From Pseudobdellovibrionaceae bacterium (lineage in GTDB: Bacteria; Bdellovibrionota; Bdellovibrionia; Bdellovibrionales; Bdellovibrionaceae): a stretch of DNA of 33,044 nucleotides. The translations under genes and the position numbers were made by a program. The stretch covers positions 1-33,044 of the forward strand of contig JABWCN010000047.1 of the NCBI GenBank assembly GCA_013359135.1. Direction: 5' to 3'. Of this stretch, positions 1 through 9,051 are shown one piece after another. Every line of letters starts with the position of its first letter. The first letter of the stretch is position 1. A model generated the notes under the pieces. That model was not told the origin of the DNA and did no database searches. It saw nothing but the letters and a program-made list of their open reading frames with translations.

Positions 1-66
1 CAAGAAAAGATGGGTACCAATGCAAATATTAAATTATCATTTTTAGGAGTGACTGTTGAAAACTAG
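1..66 (+). CDS. C-terminal end of an unknown protein (partial)
   Basis: An open frame enters from the left edge and ends at a TAG after 22 codons, with the final residues SFLGVTVEN. Only the last 22 residues are visible, so no family can be named. It reads as coding because the frame is open to the edge and the alternating hydrophobic pattern suits a terminal beta strand. A random open frame of this length in AT-rich DNA is also possible. It points the same way as the FG-GAP lipoprotein gene but lies over 300 bases from it, so the two need not be co-transcribed. Confidence 0.35.
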   Translation, partial: QEKMGTNANIKLSFLGVTVEN

Positions 67-400
67 ATTTTAAAATCCCAACACATTTGGAACGGTATCA
101 AAAAATAATAGTAAACCATTGTTTACCCCCAAATGAAAACATAAAACCCCCGTTTGGCGGCAGACATAGCATATTTTTTTATTATAAAAAAAAAGAAATT
201 TTGGAAATGTATTTTTTTTTGAACTGTTTAAAAGTTAGTCTATTTGTAGCTTATCTTGAAGTCTCATAGTGGAATACAAGGTTTTGAAATAAGTCTTAAA
301 GGATTATCGCCGAACTCAGTTTGTTTTTTTTTGATACTATCATATCACTTTTAAAAATCAAAAATTAAAGAAACGCGACTTTAGTCCGATGAGTTAAGGT
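67..400. other. AT-rich intergenic region
   Basis: There is no convincing gene here. A 60-codon open frame at 87-269 has low-complexity Phe/Lys/Tyr content from T and A runs and no ribosome binding site, so I do not call it. Visible structure is a small perfect inverted repeat (GTAAAC, 4-base loop, GTTTAC) at 111-126, facing T and A runs near 174-193, and a possible flagellar-type promoter at the right end. Confidence 0.6.
366..392 (+). promoter_or_regulatory. Candidate sigma-28 (FliA)-type promoter
   Basis: TAAA at 366-369, a 15-base spacer and TCCGATGA at 385-392 resemble the FliA consensus TAAA-N15-GCCGATAA, with 5 of 8 matches in the -10 element and the core CCGAT intact. FliA-like promoters are known to drive attack-phase genes in Bdellovibrio. 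It sits just upstream of the FG-GAP lipoprotein. A start site about 6-7 bases downstream would leave almost no leader before the ATG at 401, so either the message is nearly leaderless, translation starts at TTG 416, or the match is chance. Confidence 0.3.
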
Positions 401-3400
401 ATGGGAACCGGTACGTTGTCTAGTTTTTTTAAATTATTCTTTGTTATTGTAATCAGTACATTTGTTTTATCATGTTCCAAAGTAAATGTGGATTTATCTA
501 ATAGCATCTATGAAAATTTGAAGATTAAAGTGACATCACAGTCAAACAATAACAGTGATACTTCTATTTATCGTGGACAAAATTATAGTCTTCAATTTGA
601 AAAACAAGATAAACATATAAAACCTATCTTGATTACTCCAATTATAGATTATGATCATACTAAATTTAATATCAGTGATGTCATAGAAAGCATTCCAGAT
701 AAAATAGTATTAAATCCAGACGAAAGTGGTTTTAAAGTTAATATTAGGATAAAAAGTACTTTACCCGCTAAGGAGAGTTTTAGCTTTAGTGTGAGTTTTC
801 TATCTGCCGATAACTCGCTTGCATTTGATCTAGATAAGTATCAGTTTACGGTCAATAACTCTATAGAAAAACCAGTTCCTATAAGTATTCTAACCCCTTC
901 ACAGGGAAGCTATGTTAATTCAATTAATCAGAATGTCTTTTTAATTTCAGGAAATTGTCAAAGTGTTAATGAAATTCAATTAACTTCATCAAGTCCTTAT
1001 TCAGGTATATTTATACCACTTTCTACGGTTTGTTCTGGTGGAACATTTTCTTTTACAAATTTAGATCTGAGCTTATTTCTTGATGGCAATCTTGAATTTA
1101 ACTTAATTCAAAAGAATCAACTTAACGAAGAATCAGAGAAAATTTCTTTGGAATTAGTGAAAGATACATTAGCTCCAAATTTAACAATTACTAACCCATT
1201 AAATGGAGATGTTATAAGTTCAAATATACTTGTAGTTTATGGTAACTGTAGTGAAGTTAATCAACTTGTTTCTTTATCTGGTCCTGCAGTAAACCCTAAT
1301 TTTGCTACTTGTGATAATAATGGAGATTGGACAGGAAGTGTTGACATATCTTCTTTGTTAGATGGAGTCCTGACTTTCAGGTTGACTCTAAAGGATGTAG
1401 CTGGAAATGAAAATCTCAAAGTACTTACAGTTAATAAACTGACAACAGCACCAACAGCGAGTTTATCATCTAAACCTGAGTCATATTCGAAAAACCGTAC
1501 ACTTGCCATACAAGTACAAGGAGCAAATGTTGATAAGTATAAATATAAATTGGGGTTGAATGGTTCATTATCTTCTTGCTCCTCTGCTGCCGATTATTCT
1601 GGATGGATTTCAGTTTCCTCTTTGATAACAGATACACTTGTAAGTGATGCTGAATATAGAATTTGTGTCCTAGGACAAAATTCTGTTGCAGGTTTGTCTC
1701 AAGAGTTACTCACTCCAACAAGCTATACTTGGATTTTAGATACACAGCCGCCAAGTATATCATTAACTTTAGTTGGTGGAAGCAATGTTAATATAAGCAA
1801 TAAATCAGCTTTTCCAGTTTCAATAGATTGTTCTGAAGTTGGTCAAAATATTGAAATTCTTATTGGGAGTGTTACCTTAACTACAGTAAATTGTGCATTT
1901 ACTACGAACACTTTTAATTTAAATATGTCAAGTACACCTGAAAGTGACTATCAGTTGTCAGCTAAAATTGTTGACTTAGCAGGAAACTCAATGACCTCAC
2001 CAACAGTTAATATTAAGGTAGATATCACATCTCCATCTTTTGGGGGAAGCATTTCTGATGGGGTTGAGTTTTATTCACTAACTAATACTCCATTATTCTC
2101 ATGGGCGCCAGCAACGGACAGTTCCGGTATATCAAGTTATGCATTAGCAATTGGTTCTACTCCAGGTGGATCTGATATTTTGAATTTTACGGATATAGGT
2201 AATATTTTACTCAAGTTTTACGTTTTTTCAATTCCTGTTGTAAACGGTCAAACTTACTATCCAAGTATTAAAGCTAGAGATCAAGCTGGGAATTGGAGTC
2301 TTGCAATTCATGGAGATGGCTGGCTAGCAAAGCAAAGCTCTTGGCAAGAAAAACTGTACTTTAAACCTTTAGTTACCAAAGTATCATTGAAATATGGACA
2401 AGCAATAGCTCTATCCGCGGATACCATGGTTGTTGGAGTTCCTAATGAAAGTAGTGATGATAATCAAATTCACAATGGAGCTTTTGCGTCTAGTGATGAT
2501 AATCTATCTTTATCTGGTGCTGTTTATGTTTACAAAAAAGGCACTACAGCTTGGACTCAGGAAGCATTTATAAAACCAGCCTTTGCAAAAACTAATTTAA
2601 TGTTTGGCAGCAGTGTCGCAATTGATGGGGATTGGCTGGTAGTTGGAGCGGTTGGAGATTCTAGTGATCAAAACAATATTGTTTATGATCCAGTGGGTGT
2701 TATTGGAAATGCTAATAGTATATCATCAGGTGCTGTTTATATCTATAAAAGAACTGGAACTTCTTGGGCATTTTATAGTTATATTAAGCCAAAAAATAAT
2801 CATGCTTATATGAATTTTGGGTCAAGTGTCGCCATTTCTGGTGATACCATCGTTGTGGGCAGTATTTATGAGAAAAGTGCTGAGGGGTTAGTGTTAAATG
2901 GTACGGCAGTATCAAACGATGTGAGTTTATTAGAGGCTGGAGCTGTCTATGTTTATAAGTTATCAGGGGCAGTTTGGAATCAAAGTGCTTATATTAAACC
3001 TCCGTATCCGACTAGTAATGGAAACTTTGGAAATAGTGTAGCAATCTATGGTGATACGATTGTTGTTGGCTCAACTGGTGAATCAAGTTCGCAAAATCAA
3101 GTTTATAATGGTTCCTCTCCTGACTCGTCGTATGAAAATAGTTCTATGGGGTTAAAGTCGGGAGCTGCCTTTGTCTATAGAACAAACGGTACAAGTTGGG
3201 GGTTGGAAGCGGTACTAAAGGCTTCTAATTCAGATCAAAATGATAATTTTGGAGTTTCTGTTTCGTTATATAAAAATACAATTGTTGTTGGAAGTCACCT
3301 TGAGGATAGTAACCAGAGTTCAATTACTAGTTTAGCAAGTACTAACAATAGTAAAAGTAATTCTGGAGCAGCCTATGTTTTCAAAAGATCTGGAAGTGCA

Positions 3401-3805
3401 TGGACTCAGGAGGCATATTTAAAAGCTAGTAACTCATTTGTAGATAATTATTTTGGATCAGTAGTTAAAGTTTACGAAAATACTATTGCAGTTTCTGCTG
3501 TTGGTGAGAAAAGTAATCAAGTGACAATAATAAATGGAGAAAATAGCAGTACTGATACAACTTTGATGAATTCAGGAGCCGTATATGTATATTACTTTGA
3601 TAATCAAAGCTGGCATCAGCAGGCTTATATAAAAACAAGTAACAACAACTCAGAAGATGTTTTTGGATTTTCAATGGATTTATTTAATAATTTGCTTGTT
3701 GGCGCATCAATAAAAGAAGATAGTAGCTTGACCGGAATTACTACTAGTCCTGGTGCTGACAATTCAAAAGCTGATTCTGGAGCTGTTTATCTTTTTAGTA
3801 GGTAG
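401..3805 (+). CDS. Lipoprotein with Ig-like domains and seven-repeat FG-GAP beta-propeller
   Basis: The protein has 1134 aa. Residues 1-25 are a lipoprotein signal peptide ending in a lipobox (VLSC), so the mature protein should be lipid-anchored. Residues about 160-645 hold four to five Ig-like or Big-type beta-sandwich units, with recurring linkers such as DTLAPNLTI, DTQPPSISL and DITSPSF and repeated GNC/DCSE motifs. From about residue 648 to the end there are seven repeats of about 65-73 residues. Each has the pattern aYIKP...FGsSVAI.GDTIVVGs...SGAVYVYk..G..W, the FG-GAP/integrin-alpha repeat, and seven fits one closed propeller. The family is typically extracellular and binds ligands or Ca2+ at an interface. 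Candidate roles are surface adhesion or prey contact, which is inference. The ATG at 401 has only a close AAGG. TTG at 416 is an alternative start that keeps the signal peptide. Confidence 0.9.
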   Translation: MGTGTLSSFFKLFFVIVISTFVLSCSKVNVDLSNSIYENLKIKVTSQSNNNSDTSIYRGQNYSLQFEKQDKHIKPILITPIIDYDHTKFNISDVIESIPDKIVLNPDESGFKVNIRIKSTLPAKESFSFSVSFLSADNSLAFDLDKYQFTVNNSIEKPVPISILTPSQGSYVNSINQNVFLISGNCQSVNEIQLTSSSPYSGIFIPLSTVCSGGTFSFTNLDLSLFLDGNLEFNLIQKNQLNEESEKISLELVKDTLAPNLTITNPLNGDVISSNILVVYGNCSEVNQLVSLSGPAVNPNFATCDNNGDWTGSVDISSLLDGVLTFRLTLKDVAGNENLKVLTVNKLTTAPTASLSSKPESYSKNRTLAIQVQGANVDKYKYKLGLNGSLSSCSSAADYSGWISVSSLITDTLVSDAEYRICVLGQNSVAGLSQELLTPTSYTWILDTQPPSISLTLVGGSNVNISNKSAFPVSIDCSEVGQNIEILIGSVTLTTVNCAFTTNTFNLNMSSTPESDYQLSAKIVDLAGNSMTSPTVNIKVDITSPSFGGSISDGVEFYSLTNTPLFSWAPATDSSGISSYALAIGSTPGGSDILNFTDIGNILLKFYVFSIPVVNGQTYYPSIKARDQAGNWSLAIHGDGWLAKQSSWQEKLYFKPLVTKVSLKYGQAIALSADTMVVGVPNESSDDNQIHNGAFASSDDNLSLSGAVYVYKKGTTAWTQEAFIKPAFAKTNLMFGSSVAIDGDWLVVGAVGDSSDQNNIVYDPVGVIGNANSISSGAVYIYKRTGTSWAFYSYIKPKNNHAYMNFGSSVAISGDTIVVGSIYEKSAEGLVLNGTAVSNDVSLLEAGAVYVYKLSGAVWNQSAYIKPPYPTSNGNFGNSVAIYGDTIVVGSTGESSSQNQVYNGSSPDSSYENSSMGLKSGAAFVYRTNGTSWGLEAVLKASNSDQNDNFGVSVSLYKNTIVVGSHLEDSNQSSITSLASTNNSKSNSGAAYVFKRSGSAWTQEAYLKASNSFVDNYFGSVVKVYENTIAVSAVGEKSNQVTIINGENSSTDTTLMNSGAVYVYYFDNQSWHQQAYIKTSNNNSEDVFGFSMDLFNNLLVGASIKEDSSLTGITTSPGADNSKADSGAVYLFSR

Positions 3806-3838
3806 TACCAAAAATAATAATAATATTATCAGTTTTTT

Positions 3839-5995
3839 CTAGTTAAATTTGAAACTTGAAAATAAAGAACGAGGGTTAATATCGATAGAGTTTTCTTGAT
3901 TTATTGAATCTAAGCTAAACTCAAAATTTCTATCATTTAATATAGATCTTAAAAAAACGATAGAATCATAGATGGGTGATATTCTATTTTTTCCAGCAAA
4001 TATAGTCTGTTGTTTTTGCTGTGAAGAAGATGTTGTTAGTTGCAGATAGAGTCTATTTTCTTGCTCTTCTGGACTTATCAGAGAAGGAATAAACTGACTA
4101 ATAAGATATCTATTAAAAAGTTTATGAGCAAGAAGACGGTCAATCGCTTCAAAGCGTTGCTTTGGAGTATTATCTTCATTAACAAAAGTACTTAAATCAT
4201 TAGTTATCTCGTGTAAAAAATTATAATAATCTAAGTAAACTGGTGAATCATTATCACTTCTAGGTAAGTCCATATAATTTTTTTCAGGGTGGTTTTCAAC
4301 GAATTCATAAATTTTATAATATAAAGTTGACTTTGGAATTTGAGCTACAGATTTAATAGCATCATTACTTAAACCATATTTGAAAGAGCAAAAGATATTA
4401 GTCTGGTTTTTCTGAGGAATTAGATTAATTAAGTTCTGCTTGCTGCTAATTCCAGAAGGAATCGACTGAAAAACAGTATGATAAAATTGCTTATATTCTG
4501 AGTCGTTTAGTTCTTTATCTCTATATTGAATTTTCGAAATAATGTGATTGAGGGCCAAAGTATTTTTGTTTTGGTCAGCAGTGAATAGAGCATCAAAGTC
4601 AGAAATAAATTCTGATTCTGAACGGCCGAATAAAGTACTTGTATAGTCTCTGTTAAAGTGATTCAAAAGAATGTAGTGATCATAGGAGTTCTCTGCATTA
4701 ACTTGAGAAATAAATATTTTTGAACTCCCAACAGCTTTACTTGCTTTAAAAAGGTGACTAATTTTTGGACCAAGATCGAACGAGAATATATTTGCTAACA
4801 TTTTTCCTTGGAAAAGCTGATGAACTCGTCTTTGATTGGGATTGAGCAAGAGATCATTTTTAACAATATTAGCTGCTAACTGTGAATTTTCGTTCAGCTT
4901 TTCAAAAAATTCATTTTCGCTATTGGTAGGATTAAAAATTTTTAAAAAATTACCATTTCTTAGATTTGATAATATTTGATTAAAAGCTTGAATTGTTTCT
5001 TGCTTATCAGTGGGACTTTGTTGAAATGGCTCAAAGTTAAAATAATAGTCGAAGAGATTTGTGTCGATGGGAAAGTCATTAAATAAATTAAAAGATTTTT
5101 GAGCTCGAGCAAAAAGACCAACTTGAGTAAGATCTTTTAACCATCTAGGAGCCCAGGAAAATAAAGATTTACCAAGACTAGCATCAGCATTGGCTGTTAT
5201 AGAACCTTTACTAAATGACCCAAGAAAACGAAGCCTAACATCCGTGTCAGTGTGTTTATAAAAATCCATTAAGAAAAGTCCACTGTAGTTATACCCAACA
5301 TTAAGTCCAACTTTTTTGCCTCCAACTTTGTCTAAAATTCCTTTTTCAATACCAAAGTTTCCCAATATTTCGGCACGGATGCCTTCATGATTTTTAATTT
5401 TTTTTGATATATCTTGAGCTGTTTTGGGAAAGTCATCAATCCAGTATGGAAGATCATTAAATATAGCGTCAACTTTTGAGTCATATTCTCTATAAAAACT
5501 GATACGCATTTCAAAGCCTGCGGTAATAATATTCGACCCTTTAAAGCTGACAATATACATATCTTTACGTAGTTGCTTATTTCCTCGAAAAGCTGGCTGA
5601 ACAGTGAGTTGATAATACATATTAACTGATAAATTTAGGTCTGCAAAACTTAATGGTATTTCTCCTACATCATTACTAAGTATAGAAATTTTATTATCTC
5701 TTAGACCAAGAATAGTTGAGAATTTATAACGATCTAACTCTTTGCTAAATTTTGATTGAGCCTTAGCTTTAAGTTCTGGGGCCAGAGTAGACCACTGTTG
5801 TATTAAATTTTCTTTAAATTTGTTGTTTATGTCTTTAAAATTTTGATCTGCTACTAAGCTGTCAAAAGAAGCGACAGTTGTATGGTCCTGTTTGGAGGCC
5901 AAAATTTGCTCTTCTTCCGCCATAGATATGGACGCTATTAAAACCAAAAAATAGCTTATTTTTCTAAGTAAAGTATTAGTTGTTACAGATAGCAT
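3839..5995 (-). CDS. Large secreted protein of unknown function
   Basis: The protein has 718 aa. I chose the internal ATG at 5995 because the product then begins MLSVTTNTLLRKISYFLVLI and ends its signal peptide at SMA/EEE, a classical Sec cleavage site. The longer frame from 6058 adds 21 residues and would overlap the start region of the divergent transporter gene. The mature part is polar, with no further membrane segment. Residues about 70-290 look beta-rich (for example VNMYYQLTVQPAF and KKVGLNVGYNYSGLFLMDFY), then a long mostly helical region follows. I do not recognise a family. It faces the FG-GAP gene tail to tail with 33 bases between, where a weak AT hairpin and T-run could terminate both. 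The likely location is periplasm or outer membrane. Confidence 0.7.
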   Translation of the reverse strand: MLSVTTNTLLRKISYFLVLIASISMAEEEQILASKQDHTTVASFDSLVADQNFKDINNKFKENLIQQWSTLAPELKAKAQSKFSKELDRYKFSTILGLRDNKISILSNDVGEIPLSFADLNLSVNMYYQLTVQPAFRGNKQLRKDMYIVSFKGSNIITAGFEMRISFYREYDSKVDAIFNDLPYWIDDFPKTAQDISKKIKNHEGIRAEILGNFGIEKGILDKVGGKKVGLNVGYNYSGLFLMDFYKHTDTDVRLRFLGSFSKGSITANADASLGKSLFSWAPRWLKDLTQVGLFARAQKSFNLFNDFPIDTNLFDYYFNFEPFQQSPTDKQETIQAFNQILSNLRNGNFLKIFNPTNSENEFFEKLNENSQLAANIVKNDLLLNPNQRRVHQLFQGKMLANIFSFDLGPKISHLFKASKAVGSSKIFISQVNAENSYDHYILLNHFNRDYTSTLFGRSESEFISDFDALFTADQNKNTLALNHIISKIQYRDKELNDSEYKQFYHTVFQSIPSGISSKQNLINLIPQKNQTNIFCSFKYGLSNDAIKSVAQIPKSTLYYKIYEFVENHPEKNYMDLPRSDNDSPVYLDYYNFLHEITNDLSTFVNEDNTPKQRFEAIDRLLAHKLFNRYLISQFIPSLISPEEQENRLYLQLTTSSSQQKQQTIFAGKNRISPIYDSIVFLRSILNDRNFEFSLDSINQENSIDINPRSLFSSFKFN

Positions 5996-6092
5996 AATCT
6001 CAAATGCTGCGAAAAAGATGCCAAAATAGTTTATTTTTTTATTAAAAGTGTTTAACATGGCTAAATGTTTATATATGAGGAATAGTCAAAAT

Positions 6093-7001
6093 ATGAGTAG
6101 TGATGTGCTTGATAAGATAGAAAAAGATACTAAAAATAATTTTTATGGAGCCATTCTTATTTTGTCATCTGGTGTGTGCTTTGCTTTTTTAGGAATTTTT
6201 GGAAAATTTTTTTTTCAAAAAGGATTTGATGTCGGGTTGATTCTTACTGCTAGGTTTATAACTGCGTCAATTTTTTTAGCACTAGTTTTTTTAATAAGAA
6301 TTATTTTTAAAAAAGTTAATTACTTTCATATTGATAGAAAACATTTTTTTGCAGCAATTTTCTTAGGTGTATTTGGCTATGCATGCTTTTCAACACTTTT
6401 ATTTATGTCTTTCAAGTATTTAAGTGTATCTTTAGCCGTGATGTTATTATTTACTTTTCCTTTTTTTGTTTTTTTTGGATCTGTATTTTTGGGTCATGAA
6501 AAGTTTACGATTAAAAAAGTAATTAGCTTAGGCATGGTAGCCATGGGACTTTTTTTTCTACTGTCTGTAGAGTTAAAAGTTGAAAGCTATCAGGGAGTTT
6601 TTTTTGCTGTTTTATCAGCAGCTCTCTATGGATTGTATATCTTGATTTCAGCAAGATATCAAAAAAATATTAACCCTGTTACTTCAAGTTTTTATGTGAT
6701 TACCGGGGCTGCAGTGGCACTGCTGTTATATAATAGACCTGATTTTGAAAAAATTTGGTCTGCTGATTTTAATATTCAAATAAATTTTTTACTCTTAGGG
6801 TTAATTGGAACAGTTTTGCCACTTTCATTGTTTCAGGCAGGCTTACAAAAAATTTCAGGAACCAAAGCGAGTGTTTTAGGTACTGTAGAACCTGTTTTGG
6901 CGTCTTTTTATGCCTTTGTTTTATTTGGAGAACCATTAAATTATTTACAGATGTTAGGGGTAGTTATCATTGTTATAGCTGACATATTAATTCTCAAATA
7001 A
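6093..7001 (+). CDS. EamA/DMT-family inner-membrane transporter
   Basis: With the ATG at 6093 the protein has 302 aa. It shows about ten hydrophobic segments in two homologous halves of five, the drug/metabolite transporter (EamA) layout. The first half starts NFYGAILILSSGVCFAFLGIF, and the second half (about residues 160-302) starts YQGVFFAVLSAALYGLYILI. The family-typical motif GTKASVLGTVEPVLASF near the C-terminus supports the call. Such proteins export or import small metabolites, but the substrate cannot be read from sequence. Upstream in-frame starts exist (GTG 6048, ATG 6057, ATG 6075). I prefer 6093 because GAGGA lies upstream (spacing 11, a little long) and because this leaves room for promoters towards the divergent minus-strand gene. 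Confidence 0.88.
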   Translation: MSSDVLDKIEKDTKNNFYGAILILSSGVCFAFLGIFGKFFFQKGFDVGLILTARFITASIFLALVFLIRIIFKKVNYFHIDRKHFFAAIFLGVFGYACFSTLLFMSFKYLSVSLAVMLLFTFPFFVFFGSVFLGHEKFTIKKVISLGMVAMGLFFLLSVELKVESYQGVFFAVLSAALYGLYILISARYQKNINPVTSSFYVITGAAVALLLYNRPDFEKIWSADFNIQINFLLLGLIGTVLPLSLFQAGLQKISGTKASVLGTVEPVLASFYAFVLFGEPLNYLQMLGVVIIVIADILILK

Positions 7002-7053
7002 ATCAGCCATTTGCCAGTATTTCATTAGCTTACGTTTTTGTAAACCAAAAATA

Positions 7054-7077
7054 GAAAGTTAAAAAAAATAAACTTTC
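7054..7077 (+). terminator. Possible weak terminator hairpin after the transporter gene
   Basis: GAAAGTT and AACTTTC form a 7-bp stem around a 10-base A-rich loop, followed by ACTCATTTTT. It lies 53 bases after the transporter stop codon and before the phosphorelay operon. The stem is AT-rich and the loop large, so the call is tentative. Confidence 0.3.
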
Positions 7078-7157
7078 ACTCATTTTTCACAATTTCGTTA
7101 CAAAATATCGATCAAACTTAAATTGTCCATAGTGATGTGGAATATCTAGGAGGGAAC

Positions 7158-7925
7158 ATGCTAGGTAATCAAATTCAACAAGGCAAGAGGTCTTATTTAG
7201 GAAAACAGCAAAAAGAGATTATTGAGAATGTAATGTATGAAGCTCTTAAAGATTTTATTCTCAGAGAGCAATTAGACGTTGAGATATTTAAAAACAAAAA
7301 TGACCAATGGGAGTTTAAAGTTATTATCAATTTAACAAGGGCTATTATTGGTTGTTACAAAGTTGGTCTAGATTTGACGTTGGTAGCACAAGAAGTCAGA
7401 TTCGAGTTAATTCGAAAATTAAAACATGTGGCGTTAGGCTTAAAAAAAGAAAATTTTCATATGGACGAGACAAGTGAATATGATTTCTATACACAAGTTG
7501 TAGATAGTATTACTGAAGTTCCACATAAGTTTAAATCTATAGTGTTGGAAGATGATCCCTCGGCAAAAAAAATTTTAGTGAATGCTTTAAATAGTCTGGG
7601 AAGTGATGTTGATTCATTTAGTTTTCCAGAAGATGCTCTGAGGTCTTTAGATATAAGAAGTTATCAGTTATTGATCTTGGACTGGAATTTACCATTTATA
7701 AATGGTGGTGATTTTTTGATAGAAGCAGATAAAATAATGATAAATAAAAATCAAATGATAACGTCTATTCCGACAATAGTTTGTTCAAGCGATTTGATTA
7801 AGTCAATAGATATTCCCAAGGTTGATTGCTTTGAATTGGTAGACTATTGGAACAAATCAATGTTATTTTCAAGTGTGATTAGTTCTATGGAAAAAGTAAT
7901 CAGGCAATTTTCTAAAAAAAGTTAG
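7158..7925 (+). CDS. Receiver-domain protein with unknown N-terminal domain
   Basis: The protein has 255 aa. AGGAGGG five to six bases before the ATG at 7158 decides the start over the upstream GTG at 7137. Residues 1-120 form a domain I do not recognise, mixed alpha/beta and highly charged. Residues about 126-250 are a response-regulator receiver domain: acidic pocket in VLEDD (residues 129-133), phospho-acceptor Asp about 175 in LLILDWNLP, a Ser in VCSSD, and the conserved Lys in a YWNKS motif where KP is usual. There is no DNA-binding output domain. The gene is first in a four-gene signalling operon and is followed nine bases later by the OmpR-type regulator. It may act as an intermediate or sink in a phosphorelay (inference). 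Confidence 0.8.
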   Translation: MLGNQIQQGKRSYLGKQQKEIIENVMYEALKDFILREQLDVEIFKNKNDQWEFKVIINLTRAIIGCYKVGLDLTLVAQEVRFELIRKLKHVALGLKKENFHMDETSEYDFYTQVVDSITEVPHKFKSIVLEDDPSAKKILVNALNSLGSDVDSFSFPEDALRSLDIRSYQLLILDWNLPFINGGDFLIEADKIMINKNQMITSIPTIVCSSDLIKSIDIPKVDCFELVDYWNKSMLFSSVISSMEKVIRQFSKKS

Positions 7926-7934
7926 GAGAATTTT

Positions 7935-8654
7935 ATGATTAAGGATCTTATTTTAGTTGTTGAAGATGAGCTATCAACTAGAGTTTTAATAGAAAAAATC
8001 TTAGGAAATAAGTATAGAGTTATCAATGCTTCTACGATAAAATCTGCAAAAGAAAAAATTGAGGTTTTCAATCCAGCCTTGATTATTTTAGATCTTTATT
8101 TACCTGATGGTGATGGTTTCGAACTAATCCATGAGCTAAAAGTTGATGATAAAAAAATGAATATCCCTATTTTACTTTTAACATTAGAAGATAAGCCAGA
8201 GAAAAAAGTTTTAGGTTTTAATCTAGGTATTTATGATTATATGGTTAAACCCTTTTCTCACGTTGAGCTTGAAGCAAGAATAGAAGCTCATCTAAATAGA
8301 TCTAAACTGATTAATAAGGTAGAGGAACGTCCATTATTTTTTGGCGAATTTGAAGTTAATGATTTAGAAAGAAAAATTTATTTTAAACATCAAGAAATTA
8401 AACTAACTCCATTTGAATATAAGATTTTTTGCTATTTTTTAAAAAATAATGGCAAAGTTGTTTCAAGACAAGATTTGGCTAAATTTATTTGGGCTAAATC
8501 TTTTTATCAAGGGCGGACTATTGACAGGCATATCAGCTCGCTACGCAGAAAGCTAGGTGTGATGTCAAATTTACTAGAGACAGTGAATCAGTATGGATAT
8601 CGATTTATAATTACAGAAAGTCATTCTCATAGTAAGGAGGTAAGTATTGTGTGA
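7935..8654 (+). CDS. OmpR/PhoB-family response regulator
   Basis: The protein has 239 aa, and GGAG lies eight bases before the ATG. Residues 1-120 are a complete receiver domain: acidic residues E10/D11, phospho-acceptor D53 in ILDLYLPDGDG, T83 and K105 followed by Pro. Residues about 133-228 are a winged-helix DNA-binding domain, with the typical LTPFEYKIFCYFLKNNGKVV, a recognition-helix region RTIDRHISSLRRKL and the wing VNQYGYRF. It should be a transcription factor controlled by phosphorylation. It is the only DNA-binding output in this operon, so the hybrid kinase and the Hpt protein probably signal to it. Its stop codon overlaps the TTG start of the Hpt gene. Confidence 0.93.
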   Translation: MIKDLILVVEDELSTRVLIEKILGNKYRVINASTIKSAKEKIEVFNPALIILDLYLPDGDGFELIHELKVDDKKMNIPILLLTLEDKPEKKVLGFNLGIYDYMVKPFSHVELEARIEAHLNRSKLINKVEERPLFFGEFEVNDLERKIYFKHQEIKLTPFEYKIFCYFLKNNGKVVSRQDLAKFIWAKSFYQGRTIDRHISSLRRKLGVMSNLLETVNQYGYRFIITESHSHSKEVSIV

Positions 8655-9042
8655 CTCAAAATTAGTACCTTTAGATCAGATGATTCTTTCCTACCCAAGA
8701 GTTGAGATTTCTAAGATCGAAGAATTAAAATCTTTCGATCTTAGTGGAAATCTTTTGTCTGAGTTAATTGATATTTTTAAGTCAGAGTTTGAGTTAAATT
8801 TACCTCTTATGAAAGAGATGTTGAAAAATGAAGACTTTGAGATGCTCTCAAAAATGTCACATAGATTAAGATCAACAGGTTTTAACTCTGGAGCGAGAAG
8901 AGTTAGTGAGATTTTAAAAAAAATTGAAATTGAACTTACAGATAGTGAAACATCAAAGGCTGAAATTAACATTATGATTAACTCGTTAGAATATGAAGTT
9001 TTTAAGACAAGAATAGAATTAGAAAGACATATTAAAAGTTAA
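8647..9042 (+). CDS. Stand-alone Hpt phosphotransfer protein (TTG start)
   Basis: The protein has 131 aa. AAGGAGG ends six bases before a TTG at 8647, which is the only suitable start. It overlaps the end of the upstream regulator gene by eight bases, suggesting translational coupling. The protein is a helical bundle with the Hpt signature MSHRLRSTGFNSGA. H72 is the expected phosphorylated histidine in the H-x-L-K/R-S/G context. Hpt proteins carry phosphoryl groups from the receiver of a hybrid kinase to a separate response regulator. The next gene is a hybrid kinase that lacks its own Hpt, and the previous genes are receivers, so this protein completes the relay. Confidence 0.88.
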   Translation: MCDSKLVPLDQMILSYPRVEISKIEELKSFDLSGNLLSELIDIFKSEFELNLPLMKEMLKNEDFEMLSKMSHRLRSTGFNSGARRVSEILKKIEIELTDSETSKAEINIMINSLEYEVFKTRIELERHIKS

Positions 9043-9051
9043 TGAGGTTTT

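Noticed and set aside
87-269. 60-codon open frame on the plus strand
   Set aside because: Low-complexity product from T and A runs, no ribosome binding site and no recognisable pattern.
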